DNA of 64,000 nucleotides from Paenibacillus plantiphilus (GCF_927798095.1 NZ_CAKMMF010000019.1:1-64000), one strand, 5' to 3'; numbered from the stretch's first letter, positions 7,277 through 16,800 are shown. Notes: a model not told the origin generated them from the letters alone. Numbers and translations are program-made.

Positions 7277-10200
7277 ATGATGAAGAAGGTTTTTATGTGG
7301 TTGCTAGTATGCGCAATATGGACATCACTGACACCGAATGTATTCGAAGGGACTGCCTATGCGAACAGTCCGGCTGCAGTGAAGCTGCTGTTTGCGAAGG
7401 TTGAGAAGGGCTGCCCTTCCGGCTGCTATGAATTTAGCGGCGGCATCGAGGTGAACAATATTGGCTATCAGAAGGAGGTCTATGTTCATTACACGACTGG
7501 CAATGGGCAATGGAGTGATATCCCTGCTTCCTATGGAGGCAAGACAGAAGGCAATTTAGAGGGGTGGAGCTTCAAGGCTGCGGTTGCCGATACCGGCAAC
7601 CCGATCCAGTTCGCGATCAAATATATCGTTAACGGGCAGACCTATTGGGACAACAATGGCAATCAGAATTACCGCATCGGAGGGAGCTCAGCGCCAGACC
7701 GTGTTCTTGCGAAATCGTTTCTGTCGCTGGATAATGCCGAGTTTGGAGCATCCAATGCTTTCTCAGGCCGGATTTATTTGAAAAATATTACCCATCACAA
7801 AAAAGTGACGATCCGCTATACGAGCGACAATTGGGCGACATACAAAGAAAAGGACGCCGTGTACACAAGTCCGCTGCCCAAAAGCAACAACAGTCTTGAA
7901 TATTGGGACTTCAACGTCGATGTCGCTCCCAATGTGAAGGCAGTAAAGTATGTTATCGGCTATGTCGCGAATGGCGTAACCTACTGGGATAATAACTTCC
8001 AGAGGGATCATCAGTTAACGGCCAAGCAGCCTGTGCCTGCTGCATTAACGCTGACCCCGCAATCACAGACTGCTGTTGTCGGCACGAATGCGATTGTACG
8101 CCTTCGCTTGACGGACAGCTCCAATAATCCGGTCAACGGGCAGGCGATCAGCCTGTCGGCATCGGGCAATGCATCCATTCCACCCACAGTTACGACGAAT
8201 GCAAGCGGCGAGGCTGATGTTGCAGTAACGAGCCAGCAGGCTGGAACCGTTGTGGTGACGGGTACAGTGAATGGTTACTCCGTTTCTGGTACAGCCCAGA
8301 TCACATTTGCGCCGGATATTCATACATCTGTGCTGACGATGACACCGCAAAATCAATCGACTGCTGCCGGAACGAATGCGAATATACGTCTGCGCTTGAC
8401 GGACCGATTCAATAATCCGATCAAGGGACAAATGATCAAATTAGCAGCAACAGGCAATGGATCGCTTCCGTCTAGTGTTGTGACTAACGCAAGTGGCGAG
8501 GCTGATGTTGCAGTAACGAGCCAGCAGGCGGGAACCGTAGTGGTGACGGGTACAGTGAATGGCTATTCCATTTCCAGTACAGCACAAATTCAGTTCACAC
8601 CGGATAACACGGTTACGCTGAAGCTGACACCACAAAGCACGACCGCAGTTGTAGGATCGAGACCGACAGTGCGCGTCCGCTTGACGGACAAGTATAACAA
8701 TCCGGTCCGGCAGGTGAAGATTACGATGTCGGCAACAGGCAGCGGCTTTGTGCCAACGGAGCTGACGACAGATAACAATGGGGAAGGCGCTTTTCTGGTG
8801 GGAGGCGTTCAAACGGGAATAGCTTATATTTCTGCGAAGGCGAGCGGTTATTCCGTAACTGCTTCGACACAAATAGAGTTTACGCCAGATAGGGGTTCGG
8901 CTGTGTTAACATTGGTTCCTGAGTCAGAATCCGCTGTCGCAGGGAACGGAACGGCAATTCGTGTCCGTTTGACAGACAAATACAACAATCCTATCGGACA
9001 AGCGTCAGTAGGTTTGAGTGCAACAGGAGGAGCTGTGATTCCAGCTGCGACTACGACAAATTCGAATGGCGAGGCAATTGTGACTGCAACGAGCCAGCAG
9101 GCCGGAAGCTTGATCATTACCGGGACATTCCAAGGGAAGTCTGTATCGACGGAGGTGCGTATTGTACCTGCTGGACCGGCATCATTGACCATATTGCAGG
9201 ATTCGCAAGAAGCAGTTGCAGGAACAAGTCGGGCAATCCGTTTTATTGTGCTCGATAAGTTTGATAACCGGATACCTAACAGTACGATCAGTCTCCGAAC
9301 AATTGGCAATGCCGAGGTCCCAGCATCCATTACGACCGATGGCAATGGCGAGGCTGTCGCTTCTGTAAGGAGCGAGAAGGCAGGCATTGTCCTTATTCAT
9401 GCAACTGTTGACCGGTCATCCGTAATTGGTGCGGCAAGGGTGGAGTTTACGGCTGATGTGCCGGCAGCACTAACACTTGTACCGGACAATGACAGGGTCG
9501 TTGTTGGTACGAATGTCGTTGTGAAGATTGCGCTGAAGGATCGGTTCAACAATCCGGTTGCCAGCACTGCCATTCAATTGACAGCGACAGGGGGAGCGAC
9601 TCTTCCAGCGACAGTAACGACTGATGCCAGTGGCGAAGCTGTCATTTCCGTGACAAGCCAGCAAGCAGGTACAGCTGTTGTAACGGGAAGAGTGGGCAGC
9701 TCTTCCGTATCGGGCACAGCCCAAATTCAATTCCTGCCTGATGATCAATCGGTCATTCTGACACTTGCGCCTGAGAGCTCTATGGCTGTGGCAGGAACGA
9801 GCACAGAGCTTCGCATTGTATTGACGGACAAGTTGAATAATCCGATTGCTGGCGCTGCTGTTCAATTGTCGGCAGAGGGGAATAATGTTGTTATTCCAGC
9901 CGCAGTGACGACGAATGCCAATGGCGAGGCCGTTGCTGCCGTAACGACTGAAAAGGCAGGAACGGTCAGAATCACAGCTGTCTATAATGGTGCTGAGGCT
10001 GCCGCTCAGGTGCTTTGGCTGCCAGCTGATCCAGCCAGCGTAACGATAACGCCAGCGACGGGTTCGGCTGCCGCGGGAACTAACGTAGCCGTTCATTTCC
10101 AGGTGATAGACAGATTCGGCAATCCAGTTGGCAACAGCCTGATTGACCTGACTGCTGTAGGGAATACCTCCATCCCGGCTTCAATTGCAACGGACGAGAA

Positions 10201-10879
10201 TGGCGAGGCGCAATTGACAGTAACAAGTCAGGGAGTAGGCAGTGTAGTTGTCACAGCAGCTGTGCAGGGCTCCCAGGTTACGGGAACATTCACCATAGCG
10301 TTCACAGCTGCAGAACCGGCGATTGTAACGCTGACGCCACCGCTTGCGACAGCTGTTGTCGGTACAAGCAGGAATGTGCATATTAAGGTAACTGATCGCT
10401 TCGGCAATCCGGTTACTCAATCCGCTGTCAGTCTGACGGCGACTGGCAATGCTTCACTTCCGGCTTCTGTTACGACCAATAGCAGCGGCGAGGCAGTCGT
10501 TGCGGTAACGAGCGAGAGAGCAGGGACGGCAGTAATAACTGCAGCTGTGCCGGGCTCTTCAGCATCGGGAACGGCTAGAATTCAATTTACGCCTGATGCT
10601 CCAGCCAGAATTATATTCCAGTCCCCGCTGCCGCAAATTATTGTCGATGATGTCAGCTTTGTCAAAGTAACTTTGGTGGATCGGTTCGGCAATGGAATTC
10701 CAAGCCATACGCTCAAATTAACCGCTACGAAAAATATGGCGGTTCCACTTTCTACGGCTACAAATGCCAATGGTGAAGCCATTATTATACTCGGCAACCC
10801 AGTAGCGGAAACAGCAGTTGTAACAGCAACTGCTGCGAACGGTGTTACAGGCAGCGCATCGATTACAAGCCGATACTAA
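7277..10879 (+). CDS. Secreted starch-binding-like protein: two CBM21 modules and ten Ig-like (Big_1) repeats
   Basis: A 1,200-residue exported protein. Residues 1-29 are a Sec signal ending AYA. Two tandem carbohydrate-binding modules follow, at about 34-134 and 145-249; each ends in the CBM21 hallmark YWDNN, and the aromatic spacing (NWATY, LEYWDFNV) also fits. From about 255 to the end there are ten Big_1/invasin-type repeats of about 95 residues, each with a DKxNNPI-like turn and a NANGEA-like loop. No catalytic domain, LPXTG, SLH or membrane anchor is visible. The start at 7277 follows AGAGAGGA and yields a proper signal peptide. Its place between two maltodextrin modules suggests glycogen/starch adhesion; that role is inferred. 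Confidence 0.8.
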   Translation: MMKKVFMWLLVCAIWTSLTPNVFEGTAYANSPAAVKLLFAKVEKGCPSGCYEFSGGIEVNNIGYQKEVYVHYTTGNGQWSDIPASYGGKTEGNLEGWSFKAAVADTGNPIQFAIKYIVNGQTYWDNNGNQNYRIGGSSAPDRVLAKSFLSLDNAEFGASNAFSGRIYLKNITHHKKVTIRYTSDNWATYKEKDAVYTSPLPKSNNSLEYWDFNVDVAPNVKAVKYVIGYVANGVTYWDNNFQRDHQLTAKQPVPAALTLTPQSQTAVVGTNAIVRLRLTDSSNNPVNGQAISLSASGNASIPPTVTTNASGEADVAVTSQQAGTVVVTGTVNGYSVSGTAQITFAPDIHTSVLTMTPQNQSTAAGTNANIRLRLTDRFNNPIKGQMIKLAATGNGSLPSSVVTNASGEADVAVTSQQAGTVVVTGTVNGYSISSTAQIQFTPDNTVTLKLTPQSTTAVVGSRPTVRVRLTDKYNNPVRQVKITMSATGSGFVPTELTTDNNGEGAFLVGGVQTGIAYISAKASGYSVTASTQIEFTPDRGSAVLTLVPESESAVAGNGTAIRVRLTDKYNNPIGQASVGLSATGGAVIPAATTTNSNGEAIVTATSQQAGSLIITGTFQGKSVSTEVRIVPAGPASLTILQDSQEAVAGTSRAIRFIVLDKFDNRIPNSTISLRTIGNAEVPASITTDGNGEAVASVRSEKAGIVLIHATVDRSSVIGAARVEFTADVPAALTLVPDNDRVVVGTNVVVKIALKDRFNNPVASTAIQLTATGGATLPATVTTDASGEAVISVTSQQAGTAVVTGRVGSSSVSGTAQIQFLPDDQSVILTLAPESSMAVAGTSTELRIVLTDKLNNPIAGAAVQLSAEGNNVVIPAAVTTNANGEAVAAVTTEKAGTVRITAVYNGAEAAAQVLWLPADPASVTITPATGSAAAGTNVAVHFQVIDRFGNPVGNSLIDLTAVGNTSIPASIATDENGEAQLTVTSQGVGSVVVTAAVQGSQVTGTFTIAFTAAEPAIVTLTPPLATAVVGTSRNVHIKVTDRFGNPVTQSAVSLTATGNASLPASVTTNSSGEAVVAVTSERAGTAVITAAVPGSSASGTARIQFTPDAPARIIFQSPLPQIIVDDVSFVKVTLVDRFGNGIPSHTLKLTATKNMAVPLSTATNANGEAIIILGNPVAETAVVTATAANGVTGSASITSRY
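8201..8568 (+). repeat. Near-identical segments inside Ig-like repeats 1 and 2
   Basis: 8201-8280 and 8489-8568 match at about 75 of 80 bases, including long runs without a difference, while other repeats of the same gene match mainly at the protein level. This points to recent duplication or gene conversion between the first two Ig-like repeats. The unit length is 288 bp (96 codons). Confidence 0.8.
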
Positions 10880-10912
10880 ATTGCTTCTGTATATTCGTTT
10901 TTATTAGCAATG

Positions 10913-10960
10913 AAATATCCCATCCGTCAATTTAGCTGACGAATGGGATATTTTTTTGGA
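10913..10960. terminator. Bidirectional terminator between convergent genes
   Basis: A 17-bp stem with one mismatch pairs 10913-10929 with 10937-10953 around a 7-base loop. T runs follow on the plus strand (TTTTTTT), and an A-rich left flank serves the minus strand. It separates the large secreted protein gene from the convergent gene at 11010-12083. Confidence 0.85.
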
Positions 10961-11009
10961 CCGACAGGAGGAGCGAAATGTATTCTTCCTCCGATGAAAG
11001 GCATCTCCA

Positions 11010-12083
11010 TTATTTAAAGAACAGGAAGTGCGTTGGCAGCGGACGCAGCCGTCCGTCCGAAGGCTTGTTGACGACACGGCCGTTGAAGATGAGCGAGGAC
11101 GAGCCGCCGCCATCCAGATTATAGCCGTCAATGGCGCCGAAGCGCGACAGCAAAATTTGCATTTCCTGCAGCGTGGCTCCTGAGCTGCCGTTCTCGTTGT
11201 AGCCGTCTGTCACGATGAACAGCAGTTGATTGTCCTTGTAATTGGCAACAACAGTACGCGGAGCGCGCTTGGGGCTGACCTGCCACTTTTGTGGAATGGT
11301 CTGCGGTACGCCGCTCTTCATAAGAACAGGAACGAAGGAAGCGCCGAATAACGGCTCCTGCTTGTCAAGCTGACTCTGCGAGCTGTACTTGCCGCCGATC
11401 AGCTTCATATTTTTATTCATTCCGACGAAGAACAGGTCCTTATAAGAGGCTTCGAATTGGCTTACATATTTGCCGTTGAGCATCGTAGTGCTGAGCGGAT
11501 AACGCTGCCCGCGATTGTCTGCGAACCCTCCAGCATTCACCCCGGCAATGGCTTTGTAACGCTTAACTGCCGCGAGCGTCGTCTCAGCCTCTCCAACCTT
11601 GTCCTTGCCAAGCACCATCTTCATGCTCTTGTCCGTCTTCAGCTTCACTTTAAGCGCATAGCCTTTGAAATTCTGAGCCGTTATCTTGAACAGCTGAGCC
11701 GTTATATTATCTGATTGAATCTGACTGTACGGCGTGCCGATCTTGCTTGTGATGCGCCGATCATAAATTTTGGCGGGACGTCCTGCTTGGGTAGAGGCGA
11801 TCTTGACGATTTGGATCATGCTTTCGTTCGTAGAACGGTACAGAGCAATCGATTTCTTGATCGATTTGGCTGTGATGGTCGCCCGCTGCTTGGCAGTGTC
11901 CAGATTGCCCAGAAGGCCGTTTAGCTCGTTCACTAATTTGATCTCGCTATTAGGGACGGGATCAGGATATGTAGGCTGGGGCAAGGAAATGGTCATCGTA
12001 GACGCCAGCATCCAGATCATCAGTCCGACAAAAGGCGCGGTAGCCAATAAACAAAATCGGTTGAGCTGCTTGACCGTAATCAT
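11010..12083 (-). CDS. Membrane-anchored phosphodiester glycosidase (NAGPA) domain protein
   Basis: A 357-residue protein with one N-terminal membrane segment (about residues 12-32) and an extracellular C-terminal NAGPA-like domain (formerly DUF2233 / EpsL-type). The conserved core LFIVTDGY...GATLQEMQILLSRFGAIDGYNLDGGGSSSL is present, followed by the C-terminal strand. Family members cleave or remodel phosphodiester-linked sugars or act on exopolysaccharide and wall glycans; the substrate here is unknown. Its start overlaps the stop of the upstream coiled-coil gene (ATGA), so the two are translationally coupled and may form a complex. Confidence 0.85.
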   Translation of the reverse strand: MITVKQLNRFCLLATAPFVGLMIWMLASTMTISLPQPTYPDPVPNSEIKLVNELNGLLGNLDTAKQRATITAKSIKKSIALYRSTNESMIQIVKIASTQAGRPAKIYDRRITSKIGTPYSQIQSDNITAQLFKITAQNFKGYALKVKLKTDKSMKMVLGKDKVGEAETTLAAVKRYKAIAGVNAGGFADNRGQRYPLSTTMLNGKYVSQFEASYKDLFFVGMNKNMKLIGGKYSSQSQLDKQEPLFGASFVPVLMKSGVPQTIPQKWQVSPKRAPRTVVANYKDNQLLFIVTDGYNENGSSGATLQEMQILLSRFGAIDGYNLDGGGSSSLIFNGRVVNKPSDGRLRPLPTHFLFFK

Positions 12084-12502
12084 TTCAGCACATCCAGATC
12101 TTTCTTCAGCTGAGCCAATTGCTTCTTGACATCATTGAGCTGCGTGTACAGCTTGTTGCTGTTGTCGGTCTTGCTGCTCGCATTGTCCTTCGAGAATTCG
12201 AGAAGCTGATTGAGCGCATCCACCTTCCCCTGAACCTTCGTTATCTCATTAGAGAAACTGGTTTCCATTCCCTTCAGCCGTGCTTCATATTTCGTTTGCA
12301 TGTCCGTAATTTGCTTGGCTGTCTGATTGCTGATCGCAGCTGTCAGGTTCTTCTTTATTTGGTCGGTATACCAGATCGCCCCAACAACGCCTGACGCAAT
12401 CAACAGCATCCAGATCGATAGAAATAATGGAAGAGTTGCTCTGCTTTTTCGCCTTCTTGTGTTGTAATTGCTTTGTGACTCTGTCTCGAAGCTTGTATTC
12501 AT
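12080..12502 (-). CDS. Single-pass membrane protein with extracellular coiled coil (unrecognised family)
   Basis: A 140-residue protein. Residues 1-22 are polar and basic (cytoplasmic), 23-45 form one membrane helix (LFLSIWMLLIASGVVGAIWY), and 50-140 is almost all heptad-like sequence rich in Lys, Gln, Leu and Asn, ending in LAQLKKDLDVLK. I do not recognise a named family. Its stop overlaps the start of the NAGPA-domain gene by four bases, suggesting a scaffold or partner for that protein. The ribosome site GGAG lies nine bases before the ATG. Confidence 0.8.
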   Translation of the reverse strand: MNTSFETESQSNYNTRRRKSRATLPLFLSIWMLLIASGVVGAIWYTDQIKKNLTAAISNQTAKQITDMQTKYEARLKGMETSFSNEITKVQGKVDALNQLLEFSKDNASSKTDNSNKLYTQLNDVKKQLAQLKKDLDVLK

Positions 12503-12690
12503 TTGAATCTACTCCTCAATGCTTTTATTTCATAGAAAACAGGACGAATCTATATTCTAGCATAAATGCATAAGGAGTAGAAACGTACAACGTCTATTCA
12601 TTCCGCATACCGCCTCATAACGCAAGCGTAGACAGGGACTCTATGGGAATCTCCAATTTCTTCCTCAAGGGATGCTTGTAAAAGGTTGCG

Positions 12691-13842
12691 CTATCGTCCT
12701 AGCAATATCAGACCAGCTTCAATTTTCGTTAACTGGGCGGTGTCCTCGGGAAGCAGGTCTGTCCGATCCAGCTTCTCAATTAGCTGGAGCTGTGTCTTCG
12801 TTGCAGGCTGCTCTTTAATGAGGGCATCAAGATTGTCATACGCAATTTGACGCGCCAGCTGTTCGTCATCCAGCAGATGGATGAGACGATACATCGCCTC
12901 AATAGCCAGCCTGTCATTCCGCAGACCGAATCCGGAATCGGTGCTTAACAGAAAGCGGTCAGGAAATTCTCGTATGACCTCCACGAAATCCTCAAGGCTA
13001 TTCGTGCTGCCTTCATTAAAGGCTGTGAACCCGGCATAAAAGTCGGCATACAGATTGGGGTGGTCTGCCAATAGGCGACGAACATTGTCAGGAGAGTTAA
13101 ACGCATTCGCATGCGCAAAAATAAAAGTTGTGTCAGGATACGCAGTGAGCGCTTCCTCCAACTTGTCTATTACCATCCCATTCGGAGGGTCGATATGCAG
13201 AAGTAGAGGGGCTTTATACGCAGCGCATAATTCATAGATTTGAGGCAAAAATCCGTCCATGGGATGCTCGGTTTTCCATGGAACATTGGCTAATACGGGA
13301 GAGTGGCTTGATGCAGCGGCGATTTCCCCGATTCCAAAATAACCTCTCTCCAGCTTCTCGCGAACAGTCTCCAAACTGCCAGAATCGTGCAGATCGATCC
13401 CCGAGAAGAAGGGGATGACCACATCGGGATAGGCTTGATACGCTTTCCATGCCGTTTCATCGGTAGTTACTGCGCTTGGCTCGGATACAGCACCGAACAA
13501 GACGATGCGGTCAATACCGTAGTCGGACCATCGCTTGATCAGAGAATCATAATTCGGGCGGCTTGCACCGTGGTTATGCGCGTCGATGAGCGGCTGATTA
13601 CCATATAATTCGATCAGCTTGGCTAAAGTAAGCTCTGATTCGTTCGTTTCCTTGGCCGTCTCAACAGGCTGGGTCTTTGCCGCGATAGCCGCATTGGTTT
13701 CATTGCCCTCTTTTTCAATACTAGTAATTGTACTCGCATCATCGTCACCGAATAATAGCATGCCCGAAGCGACAATGCCGATTATGATAATTCCGACGAG
13801 GGCGTACAGTATATTCCGATGCTTCCTATTCCAACTGTTCAT
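12691..13842 (-). CDS. Membrane-anchored amidohydrolase-family protein
   Basis: A 383-residue protein with an N-terminal membrane anchor (about residues 11-31) and a low-complexity linker, then an amidohydrolase (Amidohydro_2) TIM-barrel. Metal-ligand motifs are visible: DAHNHG at the first strand, LLHIDPPNG, FIFAHANAF and LSTDSGFG near the end. The orientation places the catalytic domain outside the cell, which is unusual for this superfamily. The ATG follows AGGTGA. The 12503-12690 gap before the next gene shows no clear feature. The substrate is unknown. Confidence 0.8.
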   Translation of the reverse strand: MNSWNRKHRNILYALVGIIIIGIVASGMLLFGDDDASTITSIEKEGNETNAAIAAKTQPVETAKETNESELTLAKLIELYGNQPLIDAHNHGASRPNYDSLIKRWSDYGIDRIVLFGAVSEPSAVTTDETAWKAYQAYPDVVIPFFSGIDLHDSGSLETVREKLERGYFGIGEIAAASSHSPVLANVPWKTEHPMDGFLPQIYELCAAYKAPLLLHIDPPNGMVIDKLEEALTAYPDTTFIFAHANAFNSPDNVRRLLADHPNLYADFYAGFTAFNEGSTNSLEDFVEVIREFPDRFLLSTDSGFGLRNDRLAIEAMYRLIHLLDDEQLARQIAYDNLDALIKEQPATKTQLQLIEKLDRTDLLPEDTAQLTKIEAGLILLGR

Positions 13843-13939
13843 GTACAGTCACCTGCTGCTTTCTATATGTTGGTGTGGCGGGCGATACATAGATTTATCG
13901 CCATACATCTGCCATCCCAGCTATTTCAGTCCCTCAATG

Positions 13940-15367
13940 CTAATGTGGGCCAAACCATGCTTGGCCTAGCCGCCGGATGCCTTCTTCTATATTTCCTTCT
14001 TGCATGCCGCCGAAACCGAGCATGATGTAAGTCGGGGGACATTGGGAAGAATCCACCCAGTGATGCGCCGGGGAATAGACCGCAATGCCAGCCCCCTCTG
14101 CCAGCTGAATGAGCTCGTTTCTTTGGCGATGATGGACGACGAGTATGAGATGAAGCCCGGCCTTTTGCCCGATAATCTCCACTCGACTGCCCATGTGGTG
14201 TGTAATGGCAGCTATCAGTGCCCGATGCTTGGCTTGATAGATTCGTCTCATTCTGCGAATATGGCGTTCAAAATGTCCCTCTCTCATAAAAATGAGCATG
14301 GCGGCGCCGAGCAGCGGAGAGACAGATTGGCTGTAGGGCTGGATGCGCTGCTGGAACGTGGCGACCAGAGGCATAGGCATGACGATATAGGTCAATCGAA
14401 TGGCCGGAATGAATGATTTGGAGAAGGATCCCAAATAGATCACACGCTCTTCATTATCCAACGCTTTGAGCGGAGGGATGGGCTGCCCTTGATAACGAAA
14501 CTCGCTGTCGTAATCATCCTCAATGATATAGCTGTCCTGCCCGCTTGCCCATTGGAGCAGTCGATTCCTTTTTTGAATGGGCAACACCATGCCAAGAGGA
14601 AATTGATGCGACGGAGTTACATAAACTGCGGATGCTTGCAGACGGCTCAATTCCTTCACAGACAATCCGTCATGCTCAAGCGATACAGGCAGAACAGTAC
14701 AGCCGTGATTGTTAAAAATCGTGCGAACGCCATCATAGCCCGGATTCTCCATAGCAATCGTCTTTCCAGTTAACGGGAGCAGCTGGCAAAGCAAGCTAAC
14801 CGCTTGCTGGGTGCCCGAGCTCAGGAAGATTTGGTCTGGAGAGCAATTAACGCCCCGTGATTCATACAAATAGTTGGCAATCTCCGCACGGAGATCCGGC
14901 CCCCCCTGAGGGTGTCCGTATCCAAACACCTCTTTCGCATCAGCTTGGATTGCATCCATCAGACTTTTACGCCAAAGTGCATGCGGGAATTTCTCCTGCT
15001 CAATATGCCCGTAGCGAAAATCAAACCGGGGAACAGGCATAGCTGTGGTTTTCCATTCTTTCCTCAACGGCTGTTCGACAGGAGAGGATTGGGCAGAAGC
15101 CGCAGTCGGAAGAGGCTGCTCCAAGGGCAGAACACGGAGTCCGCTGCGCAGCTTGCTCTCTGCATAGCCTTCTGCTATGAGCTGCTGATAGGCGGTCTCA
15201 ATCGTATTCTTGCTTAGCTTCAAATGAGCGGAGAGCTGCCGGATTGAAGGCAATCGGCTTCCCTCAGCAATCGCGCCGCCTTCAATTTCCAGCTTAATAT
15301 AGCTGTAGAGCTGTATGTAAATAGGGGTTTTGCTTTCTTTGTCCAGCCATGGGGTTAAAGCTATCAT
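13940..15367 (-). CDS. MocR/PdxR-type transcriptional regulator (GntR helix-turn-helix plus aminotransferase domain)
   Basis: A 475-residue fusion. Residues 1-75 form a winged helix of the GntR class ([11 protein letters not shown]...[23 protein letters not shown]), and residues 110-470 a fold-type I aminotransferase-like domain whose PLP lysine lies in LGSFSKSF. Such proteins sense pyridoxal phosphate or amino compounds. The frame continues 21 codons upstream, but ATG 15367 gives the normal family N-terminus. It is divergent from a pyridoxamine-phosphate-oxidase-like gene 117 bp away, its probable target. GACAAAA direct repeats at 15420 and 15452 in that gap are possible binding sites, unproven. 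Confidence 0.9.
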   Translation of the reverse strand: MIALTPWLDKESKTPIYIQLYSYIKLEIEGGAIAEGSRLPSIRQLSAHLKLSKNTIETAYQQLIAEGYAESKLRSGLRVLPLEQPLPTAASAQSSPVEQPLRKEWKTTAMPVPRFDFRYGHIEQEKFPHALWRKSLMDAIQADAKEVFGYGHPQGGPDLRAEIANYLYESRGVNCSPDQIFLSSGTQQAVSLLCQLLPLTGKTIAMENPGYDGVRTIFNNHGCTVLPVSLEHDGLSVKELSRLQASAVYVTPSHQFPLGMVLPIQKRNRLLQWASGQDSYIIEDDYDSEFRYQGQPIPPLKALDNEERVIYLGSFSKSFIPAIRLTYIVMPMPLVATFQQRIQPYSQSVSPLLGAAMLIFMREGHFERHIRRMRRIYQAKHRALIAAITHHMGSRVEIIGQKAGLHLILVVHHRQRNELIQLAEGAGIAVYSPAHHWVDSSQCPPTYIMLGFGGMQEGNIEEGIRRLGQAWFGPH

Positions 15368-15484
15368 GTCACACCAACTGTCCCTATGAAATTTATATTT
15401 TCTGTCGCTTTTAGAAAGGACAAAACTCATCTAACATGTAGTTTATCACAGACAAAATTGATAAGTGGAGAGGAGATTCCAGCT

Positions 15485-16039
15485 ATGTTCCCTGTTCGAT
15501 TGCAGAAACGGGCATGTACCGATGAGTCGAAAATTAATGAGTTTCTTGTACAGGCCCGTACAGGTTTTCTGGGGCTGACCGATGGTGATTTACCTTACGT
15601 CGTGCCATTGAATTTCGTATGGTGGAAGGATACGATTTATTTTCATGGCGCATCAGAAGGACGCAAGATGGACATTCTGGAGCAGAATGCCAGGTGCTGC
15701 TTCACAATAAGCGAGGAATACGGCTCCATCACTTCCCCGATTCCAGCCCATACAGATACTGCATATATGAGTGTGATGCTATTCGGCTCTGTAGAACTCA
15801 TCTCGGATTTGAATGAAGCGACTGCAGCTATGCAGCACATGCTGGACAAATACGTTCCCGGCTACTACGACACGCCGCTTGCCCGCAGCCACCTGGATAA
15901 ATACAGATCCTCGCTCGGCAGCAGAACAGCTGTAATGAGGCTGAAGCCGGATACGATTACAGCCAAGGAAAACGAGCGCCAAGAGGATCAGATGTATGCT
16001 CCAGGCAGGAGGATCAGCCAGGATAAAGACCGAGAATAG
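15485..16039 (+). CDS. Pyridoxamine 5'-phosphate oxidase-like flavin-binding protein
   Basis: A 184-residue cytoplasmic protein of the split-barrel FMN-binding superfamily. The order of elements fits: an N-terminal helix ([14 protein letters not shown]), a [20 protein letters not shown] strand pair, an [18 protein letters not shown] phosphate-binding loop and a [10 protein letters not shown] strand. Members reduce or oxidise small molecules or act in B6 salvage. The 34-codon upstream extension is rejected because GGAGAGGAG precedes ATG 15485. The divergent MocR gene suggests PLP-linked control. Confidence 0.85.
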   Translation: MFPVRLQKRACTDESKINEFLVQARTGFLGLTDGDLPYVVPLNFVWWKDTIYFHGASEGRKMDILEQNARCCFTISEEYGSITSPIPAHTDTAYMSVMLFGSVELISDLNEATAAMQHMLDKYVPGYYDTPLARSHLDKYRSSLGSRTAVMRLKPDTITAKENERQEDQMYAPGRRISQDKDRE

Positions 16040-16190
16040 CCGGGCTGTCCATGACGTGCATGGGAATGCGGTAAAGGCTTGCCATGAGCGAACGATAGAT
16101 TTTATTTGCTCTTATTGATAGATCTTCATCTCATTAATTTATGATGATTATAGCATTTTTTACAATATTATATATATCTGAATGTTAAAA

Positions 16191-16266
16191 AGACTGTCCC
16201 GCGAAAGTAGTAGGTACTGACTACTTCGATCGGGCAGTCAGCCGACTTCGTAAGTCGGCTTTTTCT
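16191..16266 (+). terminator. Tandem hairpins ending in a T-rich terminator
   Basis: The right hairpin (16240-16260) is a perfect 9-bp stem AGCCGACTT with a 3-base loop followed by TTTTTC. Just left, 16191-16239 folds as a longer imperfect hairpin whose arms share GACTG/CAGTC and AGTAGT/ACTACT. Together they close the preceding oxidase-like gene. The rest of the 16040-16343 gap is AT-rich with no other clear signal. Confidence 0.75.
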
Positions 16267-16343
16267 TGTTTAACAATCAGGAGGAAATTCACAAATTATA
16301 GCGAATGTTAAAACAAGGAAAATTTGTATGAAGGGGTAGTGTT

Positions 16344-16673
16344 ATGTCTGAGGATTTTTATTGCGATGAGGTTTTAAGTGGTCGTACTTCAGTACAGAAA
16401 GTAATTGAGACTGGCAATGTTCTTGCATACCATCACACTCGCCCTTATTATCCTGTTCACATTGTTACGATTCCGAAGAAGCACATTCCATCTCTTCTAA
16501 CATTGGAGCAAAGTGACAATGAACTATTAATTGAGTTGATGGACGTAGTTAAAAAAGTGGCAGCACAAGTGAACTCTGAGTATGGAGCTTGCAGGGTACT
16601 AACTAATTTTGGGGAGTACCAAGACTCCAAACATCTTCATTTTCATATATTTCATGGCGAACCATTACGTTGA
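16344..16673 (+). CDS. HIT-family nucleotide-binding protein
   Basis: A 109-residue HIT-fold protein with the catalytic histidine triad HLHFHIF near the C-terminus. The family's HIVTIPKKHIPSLLTL segment lies in the middle. HIT proteins hydrolyse or transfer nucleoside monophosphates (AMP-lysine, dinucleoside polyphosphates). AGGGG sits upstream of the ATG, and a terminator follows. It has its own flanking terminators and seems monocistronic. Base composition is more AT-rich than its neighbours. Confidence 0.9.
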   Translation: MSEDFYCDEVLSGRTSVQKVIETGNVLAYHHTRPYYPVHIVTIPKKHIPSLLTLEQSDNELLIELMDVVKKVAAQVNSEYGACRVLTNFGEYQDSKHLHFHIFHGEPLR

Positions 16674-16708
16674 TTCATATGTATCTGTCTCGTTAAACAA
16701 AGGGATTA

Positions 16709-16741
16709 CAACCGCCTTCCTCGGAAGGCGGTTGACTTTTA
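16709..16741 (+). terminator. Terminator after the HIT gene
   Basis: A perfect 12-bp stem CAACCGCCTTCC with a two-base loop (16709-16734) is followed by ACTTTT. It ends the HIT transcript. Confidence 0.85.
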
Positions 16742-16800
16742 ACCCCATAATCAACATAGTGTTTAACAACGCCGAAAAATAAAAACGAAGGTGAACAATA

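Noticed and set aside
8063-10420. Several minus-strand open frames opposite the Ig-repeat gene
   Set aside because: Their Arg/Cys/Ser-rich pattern is the antisense of the Ig-like repeats; none has start signals.
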